DNA of 64,000 bases from Amphirosellinia nigrospora (Eukaryota; Ascomycota; Sordariomycetes; Xylariales; Xylariaceae): NCBI GenBank assembly GCA_004123355.1, contig SCHM01000001.1, forward strand, positions 4,580,001-4,644,000, given 5' to 3'. The position numbers and the translations under genes are program-made. Shown here in pieces: positions 1-10,537 of this stretch; position 1 is the first letter of the stretch; each line of letters begins with the position of its first letter. A model generated the notes under the pieces. The model was not told the DNA's origin and ran no database searches. It saw only the letters and a program-made list of their open reading frames with translations.

Positions 1-2
1 CC

Positions 3-182
3 ATCGCGGCTCCCAATCAGCTGATCGACATATTGAAGAGGGTCGAAGTCGGCGGCATCCGCTATCAGGATGGCTGGCGCGACTACAAGGAGAGAAATGA
101 AGCGGCGATTGAAGGAGTGCATGATGATGACGACGACACCCAATCGGCCGGAGAGTCAATTAACGAGAGACAGCGGGACTGA
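3..182 (+). CDS. 3' end of an unidentified gene cut by the window edge
   Basis: An open frame enters from the left edge and runs to a TGA at 180-182, giving about 59 C-terminal residues. It contains the stretch RYQDGWRDYKERNEAAIEG, then an acidic run (HDDDDD) and a polar tail ending ERQRD. Base composition looks coding and the tail resembles an ordinary soluble C-terminus. I do not recognise the family and cannot see upstream exons. A longer frame from 70 to 390 overlaps it but reads like noise. Confidence 0.45.
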   Translation: MAAPNQLIDILKRVEVGGIRYQDGWRDYKERNEAAIEGVHDDDDDTQSAGESINERQRD

Positions 183-1855
183 GACCCAACAGATATACAA
201 CCTTATTATATACCTGATAGACAGCCAAGCGATCGGTACCGGAAACCATGGCTACATTCCGGCTTGCGGGAAGATGTCTCGATCTAGTGGAGTCGAGGAC
301 AGTAGCGTGACTGTACTGCACAATACGGAACGATATGTGGTGAACATAGTAGCACGCGAGTCCATGTCGATCGTGATAAGTTGCATATAGGTGCAGTAGT
401 TAAGTTCCAAGTTGTGTGGTCGTATCGAAGGACTCCCTATCTACCTACACACCTAGTTACACCTACCTAGGTAGTTAACGAACTGTGTGACATCGTCTGG
501 GGTCCCATCGCGACTGACCAACTTTTATGATGGGTTATGCCTGGTCATGGCACTTGGATTCAATGAACCTTCCATTTCTGGCGAATATGGGGGCGAACTA
601 CGATGCTGTGTCCCTGCCCATCGTTTTGCGAAGTCGGGAAGTTGTGGAAGGGAAGGATGAGATTAGCTGCGAAGAAGCAAGAACCTTAGCAAGCAAGCAA
701 GCACCTGGCTTAACGTTGCATTCGGCAAGATAGTCACGATGCTCCACCTCTACAGCCGGCCGGTCGCATGTACATGTACACATTCACCTTTAGAGTTTTG
801 AACTTATAGCAATTGCCTCAATGTTTGTACTTGTTCTTTTCTCAACAACAAGCAAAGAACTGCCCTCTTCCTGTGTCTTACTTGGTGGCATATTTCCTTG
901 TAGAGACTAGTGAGCGCTATGTAAGTAGAACTACCTAAATCAGCAACAGCAGAGCCAAGCAACGAAGGCCTGCACACCAACCCCCGTCACTTATGCTGTA
1001 ATACCAAGATACCTACAGTGAACTACCGATCAACGCTAGTCTAGTAGAGCCGGCGCAGGCGTATAGCATCGAATTCCTGCCGAGCAGGGACAAGGTTCTA
1101 GTAAGAATCGCATTGTTATTGGCCTCGAGTTATCACACGCTCCTTGTGTTCCTGCATAAGTGTGCGTGCGTACATACACGGCCGAGGAGGATGGTGATTG
1201 AGCGATGGGCGATCCTTCTACTAGACAAAAGAAATGCCTATCCACGAGAAGCAGGTCCTCGGACACTCTTCTCACCTACCTCCCTACTTTAATAAAGGCC
1301 GGCATAATGAGACCTAATTAGTTGAAGATCGCCGTTGATGGGCATCAACCAAGTGGTTCCCTAGCCCTCAACGTTACCTACACCCTTATCTGCAACATCG
1401 ACTATTGTCTTACCTTTATCTTTATTATATTTTACCCCACGTCCATTCCCAGATAGCAATAGAGCACATTTAAGCTCGGGCTGGCACATGGACCTAGGGT
1501 AACCAACTCGCATCCATAACCAACGCATCACTCCCAATCGTTACAGCGCTCACTCCTTAGTCAGGTAGCTTGAGCGCTTACCCCTGGTAAAGCAATCATC
1601 TGGCATGAGATCGTCACAATGCTTGGTATTGGGGAAATAAACACTTCTCCTCGAACAGCTCAATTGTTGTTGTCATGAATTTTCATTATGCTTTATTTCT
1701 AGTCTCTTAGTCCATAGCTACAGAAGCACGTTTCCCCTTTTGACGGGCACCGTCCATCCTCAGCGCTCACTATAGACAGTCAGCCATCGGCGCCGAATAG
1801 CGGTAGTTGAACCACAACCTCTCCATGAGCTGAGGGAGAACAAGGGAAGGCAAAA
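183..1855. other. Intergenic stretch, no supported gene
   Basis: No reading frame here looks like a conserved protein. The stretch holds scattered CTACCTAC/ACCTAGGTAG motifs (about 440-476) and the TTTTACCCCAC motif near 1430. It lies downstream of both flanking genes, since the left one ends at 182 and the oxidoreductase ends at 1856 on the minus strand. Confidence 0.5.
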
Positions 1856-3288
1856 TCACAGCTTCGCACCACGCACCTCGTCCGGCGACTTGATCTCGAC
1901 TAGCAGCTTGCCGGTGTTCTTGCCCTCGAAGAGGTCCCTGATGGCGAACTCGGCCTTCTCGATGCCGCCTTGACGATGGTCTCCTTGCGCTTCATCTTGC
2001 CCTCGGCCAGCCACTGGGCTATCTCCTCGCGGGCGCTGCTATAGTCCTTTGCAAAGTCGAATACGATGAAGCCCTCCATGCGAATGCGCTGGGCCACGAT
2101 CTGGGATAGGTTGCGGATGCCCTTGGTCTCCTTCTTGCCGTCGTTGTACCCCGAGATGGAGCCGCACATAACGAAGCGCGCGCGGAACTTAGCGCGGTTG
2201 AGCGCTGCCTCGAGGATCTCCCCGCCCACGTTGTCCCACTATAGCACTCGAAGTTAGTTATCATCATTTGGCGCGTAATTTGGGAAGGTTTCAGAAGCCT
2301 CTAGGCACTCTTTTACCCCAAACAGGAAGTACTATGCTCAGAAAGTTGCCAAACTGAGCAGGAAATGGTTCCGAGAATCACTTACGTATACATCGATGTA
2401 GTCGGGCGTCGCCTCGGCCAGGTCCTTCCGGAAGCTCTCCTTCTTGTAGTTGATCGCCGCGTCGAAGCCCAGTTCGCTCTTCAGCCACTCGCACTTCTCG
2501 TCCGATCCTGCGATCCCGACCACCCTAGCCCCGCGTAGCTTCGCGATCTGTCCTACCACCGAGCCCGTCGCGCCTGCGGCACCCGAAACCACGACTGTTT
2601 CGCCGGCTTTCGGTTGACCGATGTTATGGAGACCCGTCCAGGCTGTCATGCCAGTCATTCCTACAGAAGGGGGATTCAAGTCAGTGTCTTGCTCATCGCA
2701 TAAACTGGCCTATGTAGAGTTGGGGTGGTTTGCTGTCGAGTCTTGCAATGTGCACGACCACGTAGAGTAGATAGATCCAGCGATGGACACCACATACCTA
2801 AGACGCCCAAGCAATCGGTAATCTGACCATTCTTAGGAACCTCGACCTTCTGAAAGTCCTTCTCGCTTGCAATAGCGATCTCGGTCCAGCCGATAGTCGC
2901 CGTGACAAGGTCGCCTTCCTTAACTTTGGGGTTCTGCTGGCGAGCACGCGGGAGATGGTGCCGCCGCGCATTGTCTCACCGATGCCGACGGGCGGTACGT
3001 ACGAGCGTACATCTATAAGCCATGATTAGTCAACTCTGGTTTCCCCCTGTGAATCTTGGACACTCTGCTCGGGAACGCAGATATGTAACAGGCGGGTGGG
3101 TACATACCGTTTAACCAACCCCGCATAGCGGGGTCGAGGGACAGATATAGCGCCTCGACGAGGACCTGGCCATCCTTGAGGTCGTCGGCCGTAGGTGCAG
3201 GTTTCTTCTCGAGCTTGAAGGTCTCGCCAGGAACGACGTGAGCCTTGGGTCGCTCAGCGAGGACGAAAGTCTTGTTTTCGCGGGCCAT
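1856..3288 (-). CDS. NADP-dependent MDR oxidoreductase (alkenal/leukotriene B4 reductase type)
   Basis: Medium-chain dehydrogenase/reductase of the zinc-free type that uses NADPH to reduce activated double bonds in the cytosol. Four exons: 3288-3108, 3012-2798, 2660-2386 and 2238-1856, all with GT..AG borders. The N-terminus MARENKTFVLAERPKAHV and the motif LDPAMRGW are typical. The Rossmann segment reads VVVSGAAGATGSVVGQIAKL, followed by GSDEKCEWL and the later FDFAKDYSSAREEIA block; the end is SPDEVRGAKL. Two single-base losses break the frame, one near 2940 (exon 2, before NPKVKEGD) and one near 1974 (AAGGCGGC where AAGGGCGGC would restore the frame). With these set aside the protein is about 350 residues, normal for the family. 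The last intron (2239-2385) belongs to the introner-like family described separately. Substrate unknown. Confidence 0.85.
2239..2385 (-). repeat. Introner-like element, copy 1 (intron 3 of the oxidoreductase)
   Basis: A 147-bp intron with donor GTAAGT and acceptor CTATAG. In the sense direction it ends with AACTAACTTCGAGTGCTATAG-type sequence and has GGCTTCTGAAACCTTCCC in its middle. The same blocks occur in the same order in four introns of the GH125 gene about 16 kb away. Exons on either side (DYIDVY and WDNVGGEIL) are unrelated to GH125, so only the intron is shared. Confidence 0.85.
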
Positions 3289-4610
3289 GTTTGATGGATG
3301 CAGACGAGCAAAGACTCGTGCACTCAAGATTGGAGGATGTTACGTGTAGATAGGGTTGTTTGATAAGTATGTATTGATAAACAAAGGAGGAGTCAGTCAC
3401 AAGAAGAGACCTCGACACTATATATACGTCATGAGAGCACTCCTAAGACGTTAAGTGTAACAATACGCAGACCTTAAACTAGCGCCGCCAGGGTGCAGAT
3501 GGAGAAGAAGCTAGATCTAGACTGCCTATCTACTAGGTATCGTGCAGTCTCCAGTTTCCCACGAAAATTGTTGATTTATAATATTCCAGCTGGGTAGTGC
3601 ATCGTGAAATCTTAGCATCGGGCTGATTCGTTAAGATCGTAGCCCGAGTACGTAAGATTTCGCGACAAAATATCTCAACAAAAAAAAATCCTTCCGTGGA
3701 CGGAATTGACAATACTGATCGTCATGCCTCGGCAGTCGATTAATCGCTGGGAGCTAGCCGAGGGACGTCGATAACGCCACGAATATGGGTTTATGACCGC
3801 CGCTACGAGAGCGCGGTAGGACTTACTGGAAATAGCTGCCGGCTCCGGGCCGGGGTTTACGAATATACCTAACCTAATCATGTATATGTATGTGCCCGCC
3901 CTTGGCGGCTCGACAATGAAGATCAAGTCAGCAGGTGAACTGATTTATGTTTATTCTAACCAAGCGGGTATCCACTATAGGTTAGGTATGTATCAACATA
4001 TCTGCTGCAGGCCACACTGCATTTATAAGCAGGAAGACGTAACCAACGACCACACACAATGATCCAAACGGAGTGATAGATGTGCCGAGTAGTAACGCCC
4101 GAAAAGATAAGTAATCCCAATGTGACTTTTCACGTTAAATCGTGTATTTCTCACCAATGAACTTTAGATCAAGTAGATTAGGATCACGTAACATGCATGT
4201 GCACGGTGACAAACACTTGGCGTATTGTTTATTCTTTGACTTGGTTTACCAAAATGCTTAGCAGTAAACCCCCAACAGGACAGACAGTTGTTGGGAATTC
4301 ATCAACCTTATTGAAGACATATTCCGCACCAATGAACACAATCATCATGAACTCCGACCTGATTGCACGACATAGATGCGATGTGTATCAATGCGTGCCA
4401 AAAAGACTCAGCCAGCCCGTCAGACTCACACCTCCTGTCACGACCCCTCTACAAGATTTCTCGGAGCTGCCATACTATGTTACACCCCTCATACATATTA
4501 GCAACACAAAAGTAGAAAGTGACCTAATAACCATTGCTGCAGCCAGCCTCAGTTCTTGCAGAATACACACTTAAAACCGCGCGACTCCTTATTACCCGGC
4601 GCCCAACGGA
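3289..4610. other. Intergenic stretch, no supported gene
   Basis: Promoter side of the oxidoreductase and 3' side of the Myb gene. A 125-codon frame (4197-4574, +) shows no motif or composition that would make it credible. Nothing else seen. Confidence 0.45.
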
Positions 4611-7600
4611 TCAACGAGCAGGAATGCTTGAAACCTGACTGGCGTTGGTGTCACTGCTTTGATTGTCATCATCATCTTGAACGAATTTGGGCTTGACACG
4701 GGTTCCTCCAGACCAAAGACTGCGTCGGCGACGGCTGGGGTGTTGGTTTCGGGCTCGGAGTCCTCCACTACTCGCTCGTTCTCTCCGGCACTGCCAATAC
4801 TGAGGTCGACACTGCGAGGGCGAAGTCTGTATGATGTTTCTGCCCCTTCGTCCGGGGCATCAACTTGGTCGCGAATGGCTTTCCCTTCTTCCTCCCCTGC
4901 TCTTCTACTTCCTCCTCCTCATCCTCCTCATCGCTGGCCTTGCTGACGAAAGCGGCGCTTTTGGGCATTGAATTCAGCTTTCGACCTTTCCTAATTTTGA
5001 ATTCAATCTCGCGATATTCGGCATTATAATCGAGATCACCGCTCTCTTCGCTTGGATATTCAAGTTTGTGAGTCTGCTGGAAGCGTTGCAGAAGAAGGGT
5101 GCAAGCCTCCTTCACATTCAAGCTCTGCCAGCCGGAAAGAGTTCTTTTCAGTCGGAACCAGACAATCATGAGAGGAGGTCGGGTCCATTTGCTGCCCAAT
5201 TCGGTGCGTACTTTTAGCCAAGGAATGCGGCTATCAGCATTTGCATTTGTCTTGAGAATTTCATGGACGATCAAAGAACGGTTGCGGTAAGACATGGTGG
5301 TCGCTGTCTCCCTAGCCAGTTGTATGATCTCCTCGATAGGAACAACCTCTCCATCGAGGCCACCCCCATTGAGTTGTGGCTTGAGGGACTTCCATTTGGA
5401 AATACATTGCAAACGACTCCGTGTTCTGTCCATGCCTAGACTCACCAATTGCCAGTTGATGTCTTCTTCGACTGATCGGCTGTCGTCTATGCCTCGAACT
5501 GTTCGCTGGCGGTGTATCTCTACAATGGCTTGCTCAACAATGGCAATAAGCTTGTTTGTCTCCCCTGGTTCCACTGATCCTTTTCAAGTTGTCTCCAGAT
5601 GATATAGTTCCGTACACGGTCCCCGGACATCTTCGGGATGGCGATTGATCTCTTGGCCTATCAAAGCATATTTGGTTCCATGAAGCTCATACATCTGTCT
5701 AAGCTCCTGATCCTGTTCTGTAGTCCATCCCACGTGCCACAAAATTGTGGAATCTACGCCGAGTTTGGTTGATCACCTTCTGTCGGCTTCGACCTGGACA
5801 AGTTGCCACAATGCGTTCCCATAGCTCATTGCCGCTAGCTGCCTTGGGATTTCGATGAATCATGTCGTTAACTGCAGCTTGAGTCATGTTATGATCTTCT
5901 CTAAACCGCTCAACAGACTGGGTGAGATTACGAATCTCAAAGTCACTGAAAGCTCCGGATAACGTGACAGGCGTCTTAGGCGTCCGCGAGCGAACTACAC
6001 TTTGTGTTGTTGGTGTCGCAACAACATTACCATCTCCGGTTGGACTATCCCCAAGCATGCTAGTGATTTTTGGTTGCCTAACTTGTCCATTGGCAGTTGA
6101 TGGGCCGGCTGGCGTCTCATGCGCTAAGACGGCTGTCTGCTGCCTTTGTCTTTTCTGCGGATAACGCTGCCGATGAAGGCGACTGCGAGTCGGTATGATC
6201 GTCCATCCCATCTATGATGCGACTGAAGAAATCCGGCTTAGCCACCCGCTTCCGCCCGGTATTGGTCTTGTTATTTGTATGGCTCTTAGCACTGGGCTCG
6301 CTCACGCTGCCCGGATGAGGCACTGAAGACGGTACTTCAACATCTTGATAGGAAGTGCCGTTAATACAATCGGGGGCGCGCTCTCCGTTGATACTTGTTT
6401 GATTCTGGTCTGCATGATCGGCTGAATCATCATCCATAGCGCTAGCAATAGTAAGCTCGCCATTGTTACTAAGCTCATCGGAGTCCCTGGGAGGATCGCT
6501 AAACCGATGGGTGGTGAAAAGATGGCTTGAAGATGGTGCTTCTGAGGCCATATTGCTGACGCCATGATGATGATTATTGGGATTGTCAATGCCATCATCG
6601 TGGTACATTTCCACATCTTCAATCGCCCCTGATCCGTTCCGGTCACATCGCCTTCAACACTGCCAGCATCCATAGCCCCCACAGGTTTTTCATGTTCCAG
6701 TCCGGTCTCGATAGCTGGTGTTAACCCTTCCTCCATAGCATCAAGGTATGGCTTTCTCTTGCGACCAGAATATAGTTGTTCGGCCAGGTCGTTGAAGTTA
6801 ATATCGTCGTCGTTAGATATTTCAGGCTGTTCGATGGCTTCGTCGTGGGCAGATTCGTCGTGTTCTGCCGCAGCATTACTTGTACCGTTGTGGAGGCTCT
6901 TGTGCTTCTTGGGGGTCCTTCCGGGCGCTTCCTCGGCCTGAGTTTGGGACTTCCGCTTCCGCTTCTTCGATGTGGCATTCTGCGATTCGGCTGGCTCTTG
7001 TACGTAAACTCGAAGATCTTCCTCCTCTTCTCCCTCACGCTCAGCAACATTGGCGTGTTCTTGGGAATCCCAGATTTCGGCAAAGCGACTCGGTTCTTCG
7101 GCAGGTTCTAGAACAATACCAGACTCAGCTTGCTGCTTTGCAGCCTTCGCAGCACGCTTTTTTTCTTTCTTCTCCCTCTTGAGCTGGCGATTTACTGCGT
7201 CTTGCTGCTGCTGTTGCTCATCATCATATATAGGTGCATTGAGATCAGTGGAGGAATGCGGTAGAGGTTGTTGGTCTTCATTAGGATAGGAGTTGGAGCT
7301 TTGTCGTCTCTTATTCCGTTTCTTCTTCCTAGATAGCTGTGTGGGATTCCCATACTCGTCGGCCTGGACATCGGCCTCCATAGGAGAATAAAAAGCGGGC
7401 GAGGATTGGTTCGGTGAAGAGGCGGACATCTTAAGATGTGAGATGGGGGTTGGGGCAGGTGAACTGCCGGGGCGTTTAATCTCGGCGGCAGAATGTAGGG
7501 GAAGCGGTATTGCAGGATTGATGGAGCTGTCTATCTGGCTCGAGAAGACGAAGTCGTCGCTGGTGGAATGGTGAATCTGATGATTCTTAAAATAGTCTGG

Positions 7601-7669
7601 CTCGGGAGTTTCGTCTTTTATGTCGTAGCCCTCGTCCTTCTCCTGAGGTTGGCTCTGGCTCTGCCCCAT
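4611..7669 (-). CDS. Reb1/TTF1-like Myb DNA-binding protein
   Basis: Probable nuclear Myb-type factor related to yeast Reb1 and to RNA polymerase I termination factors, which bind rDNA terminators and promoters. The N-terminal half is low-complexity and charged, with several basic KKRKRK-type stretches (SRKKKRNKRRQ, SKKRKRKSQ) and a QQQQQ run. The conserved part begins at FSDFEIRNLTQSVERFREDH (about 5890-5950), then ELWERIVATCPGRSRQ, WTTEQDQELRQMYELHGTKY and IGQEINRHPEDVRDRVRNYI, as in Reb1-type Myb repeats. A further SANT-like region follows (EDINWQLVSLGMDRTRSRLQ) and the tail is acidic (DDDDNQSS). No intron is needed, but about seven single-base frame changes occur (near 6625, 6160, 5735, 5625, 5580, 4800 and 4710). 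I read these as sequence errors. The start MGQSQSQ matches an N-myristoylation signal, odd for a nuclear protein. Confidence 0.75.
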
Positions 7670-8711
7670 TGGGATTTACAGCATGGCTGCTAGTGACGTA
7701 TGTATCGTCACGGCAGACTATGGCGGGACGAGTGCCGCTTTGGCGTGGGGGACGATTGTGTCTGTAGACGGGCTTATCAGCAATAGGCAGCGTGATGGCA
7801 ACCAGAGAATGGAGAGTCGCGTGACAGGAAGATGGATGGGGACAACACAATATCGAGCAAGACCCAGGACCGGTAGAGTTTGTAGTAATGTCGATTGAAG
7901 GTTGTGGTGTGCATGCGCAGGCGCAACGGGCAAGGGGATGCAGGTTTGTCAGGGTAGCGGGGAAGAGAATGAGCGACGCTTGAAGTCGAGGCCAAGGGCA
8001 GCAATGCAAGTAAATATACTTGCAAGGCCGTGTTGAGTAGTGGTGGTGGCGATGGTGGTAGGGGTGCGTATGATTTGGTGGTATGGTGGTATGGTGAGTG
8101 AGTGATCGTCCACAATGCTCATGACGAAGACGCTTGCGGTCGAGATTAGGTAGGGCGCATCAGGTAGCTGCTACCACAACCTCTGTTGTCGTCGCAGCCA
8201 AGAGCCAATAAACACATACATAATAAATAAGGGCGAGGTCTGACCTACTTATAGCAATACTGCTAGCAGTACGGGTTGTAACGGCACAGAAATGATGTTG
8301 GTCGTAGTTATCAATGTAGTGCGCGAAGTCGAGAGGAAGGTGGTTAGGAATTAGTCGCAAGTGACTGTTAACACTGTAAGTAAGTAGATACGCGCCTACG
8401 TTGTAAAAAAACGCGAGGATGGGTCTCAATCTTGCAAGCTCAAGTACCTATATATACAGATATTTGATTGGCTAAACCCATGTGGGGTATGTCCTAAAAC
8501 CGGATGTTCTTTGGTCGAGTCCACCTGTGCTCCCAGGTAGGTACCTAACCAGGTAGGTACCTATGTATCTAAGTACTGGCTATGTCTGCCGCAAGCATGC
8601 CGTTCTGTCGAAACTTTCACGCATGTCTTACCTACCTATTCAAGACTTCCCGTTAAATTGAACGCGAGTCTATGCGCTATTTTCAATAAAGCTACCAATG
8701 CCACAGCACTA
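7670..8711. other. Upstream region of the Myb gene
   Basis: Divergent 5' space with no credible gene. Several overlapping frames of 60-140 codons occur on the minus strand, but none has conserved motifs. Contains a cluster of AGGTAGGTACCTA motifs at about 8534-8575. Confidence 0.5.
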
Positions 8712-8877
8712 CCTTGCCCAGAGTGGGTGCACCAAAACACCACACTTTCACCCGAGCCTCTTGGACGCTATGAGTTCGCAGTCGATTCAAACAAACAATA
8801 AATCTTGAAAATTAAAGAAAGATATAAGAGGGCCGGGGTACGTGTGTGGTGTTTTGGTGCATAGACGCTGGGTAAGG
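8712..8877. mobile_element. MITE with TA target site (Tc1/mariner-like), 166 bp
   Basis: Imperfect terminal inverted repeats of about 34 bp. The left end starts CCTTGCCCAGAGTGGGTGCA and the right end, read on the other strand, starts CCTTACCCAGCGTCTATGCA; both continue CCAAAACACCACAC. About five mismatches. The element is flanked by TA on both sides (8710-8711 and 8878-8879), the usual Tc1/mariner target duplication. The AT-rich core has no coding capacity, so it is non-autonomous. Confidence 0.7.
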
Positions 8878-9015
8878 TAGGCCAGTCTACAGTGTGAGCA
8901 TTGTTCAGATCGTCGGCCCCTATTTTCAATCCGGTCGGCCCATATCACCCGGTCGTTCCGGGTACCCTGGACCGCCCCTGGATCTCAATTATTCCACGCT
9001 CAAGCACCACGACTG

Positions 9016-9418
9016 CAGGTCGAATTCTCGGACGTCACGTTTTGATAACCACACGTTAAACTAGCCGCATGCGGAAGTCAGTCCCATTTTAAGATCCAGT
9101 CTGGCTATTTGATTAGCTAGGTAAACGATATAGCCCCGGTTAAATCTGCAGATTTAGCTACATATATACTATTAAGCTAAAAATTAAATAATATTTTATA
9201 TATTATATATAAAAGTTTTTTTAAAATTAAAAAATAAGTTTTATATATTTTATTTTTTTTAATTTATATATTAGTAATAATATGTTAAGTCTTGTTTATA
9301 CAATTGCTAACTTAGAGTTATGTGCTATGTATAGATGGTTATTCGTGGGGTAAACGCTTCTAAATGCGGCTAGTTTGACGTGTAGAAATCAAAACGTGAC
9401 GTCCGAGAATCCGACTTG
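9016..9418. mobile_element. MITE with long arms and 9-bp target duplication (Mutator-like), 403 bp
   Basis: Terminal inverted repeats of about 59 bp with around eight mismatches. The left arm begins CAGGTCGAATTCTCGGACGT and the right arm, reversed, CAAGTCGGATTCTCGGACGT; both continue through CACGTTTTGAT to AAACTAGCCGCAT. It is flanked by the direct repeat CCACGACTG at 9007-9015 and 9419-9427. A 9-bp duplication plus long arms suits Mutator-like elements. The centre (about 9160-9300) is very AT-rich and non-coding. Confidence 0.8.
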
Positions 9419-9427
9419 CCACGACTG

Positions 9428-10537
9428 TTGTACGGCCTCTGATGTACTTTCCAACTTGATTAAGGAAGCTAATCGAAGAGTATTTTGTAAAGCCGTATAC
9501 TGCCACATGTGTCCATGCACAATTGAGTTGCTATTCGTCACAAACTTTCCGGCACAACATACACATTGACATGCCGTTGGTCAAGATTGGGGTTTCATAG
9601 GCCAATTTGTATATCCAGGATAATAGACACACTACAAAATCCTCGATATAAATATTGAAATGATGTGGAGCAGGATAACAGTCCCCGTAGTGAAGCTGAG
9701 TCGTGAACGACTGTGGCGGGTCTTCATCCAAGTGCATTATCCGGAATTTCTACTTCGAAAAAAATCCACATCCATATTATTTGTCTACCCCACCTACTGT
9801 TGATATGAAATGAAACTGAAGGCTTCTTTCCTATGATTGTGGCTGTTTAAAGCGCCTAGGCTGTTTTGTATATGAGTCAGAGCAATTGAAGACGTTGTTT
9901 GTTCCGCGGTTGTATATCAACACGCATTGAGTTCATACCCAGCTAGAGTAACAATCGGAATTGTTTGTGCCAATAGCAAATACGCTACACGCGCTCGTGC
10001 TACATCGTCTGGCTATTCTATTCAGTGACAAACATTAGATATGTCTTAAACTGTGCTAGGTTATACTCCCTTAATAGCCAACATCCAATCACCTTGATTT
10101 CCATCTTTGGCCTATATTCACCAAACACGGTTTGAGTAGTACCAGTATCCCGGCACTCACTGAGATGATGGATTGTCAAAATTATAAATTGCCTTTCCAT
10201 CCTCCATGATCTTCATTTCATCTCTCCCTTTATCACACATGTACTATATTGGTTCTCGCAGAAAAGCATGATATAATTGCACACGCCCTGAATACATCGC
10301 TTTGCTTTTTACACCGCGTCGCTCACCAACAATAGCTACTTGTTATATTTACAGATTTTAACCATATAACGCCTTGTCTACGACGTTGCACCAACATCCT
10401 AGTCGGTACTTGGAGTTCCATCCCTCGTCAGCAATACCCTATGCTAACAAAATGATCAGCTCTTCGTCAAACGAGCCCCTAACCCTCGTCGTCTTTGCTC
10501 CAAGTTGAATTTATATTTATAAAGTACGATTTACAGG
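9428..10537. other. Intergenic stretch upstream of the amidoligase
   Basis: No supported gene. Short frames on both strands lack motifs. The last 100 bases before 10538 are the likely promoter/leader of the amidoligase gene, but I see no clear named element. Confidence 0.45.

Noticed and set aside
4197-4574. 125-codon plus-strand frame
   Set aside because: No motif, unusual composition, no splice or start context; treated as chance.
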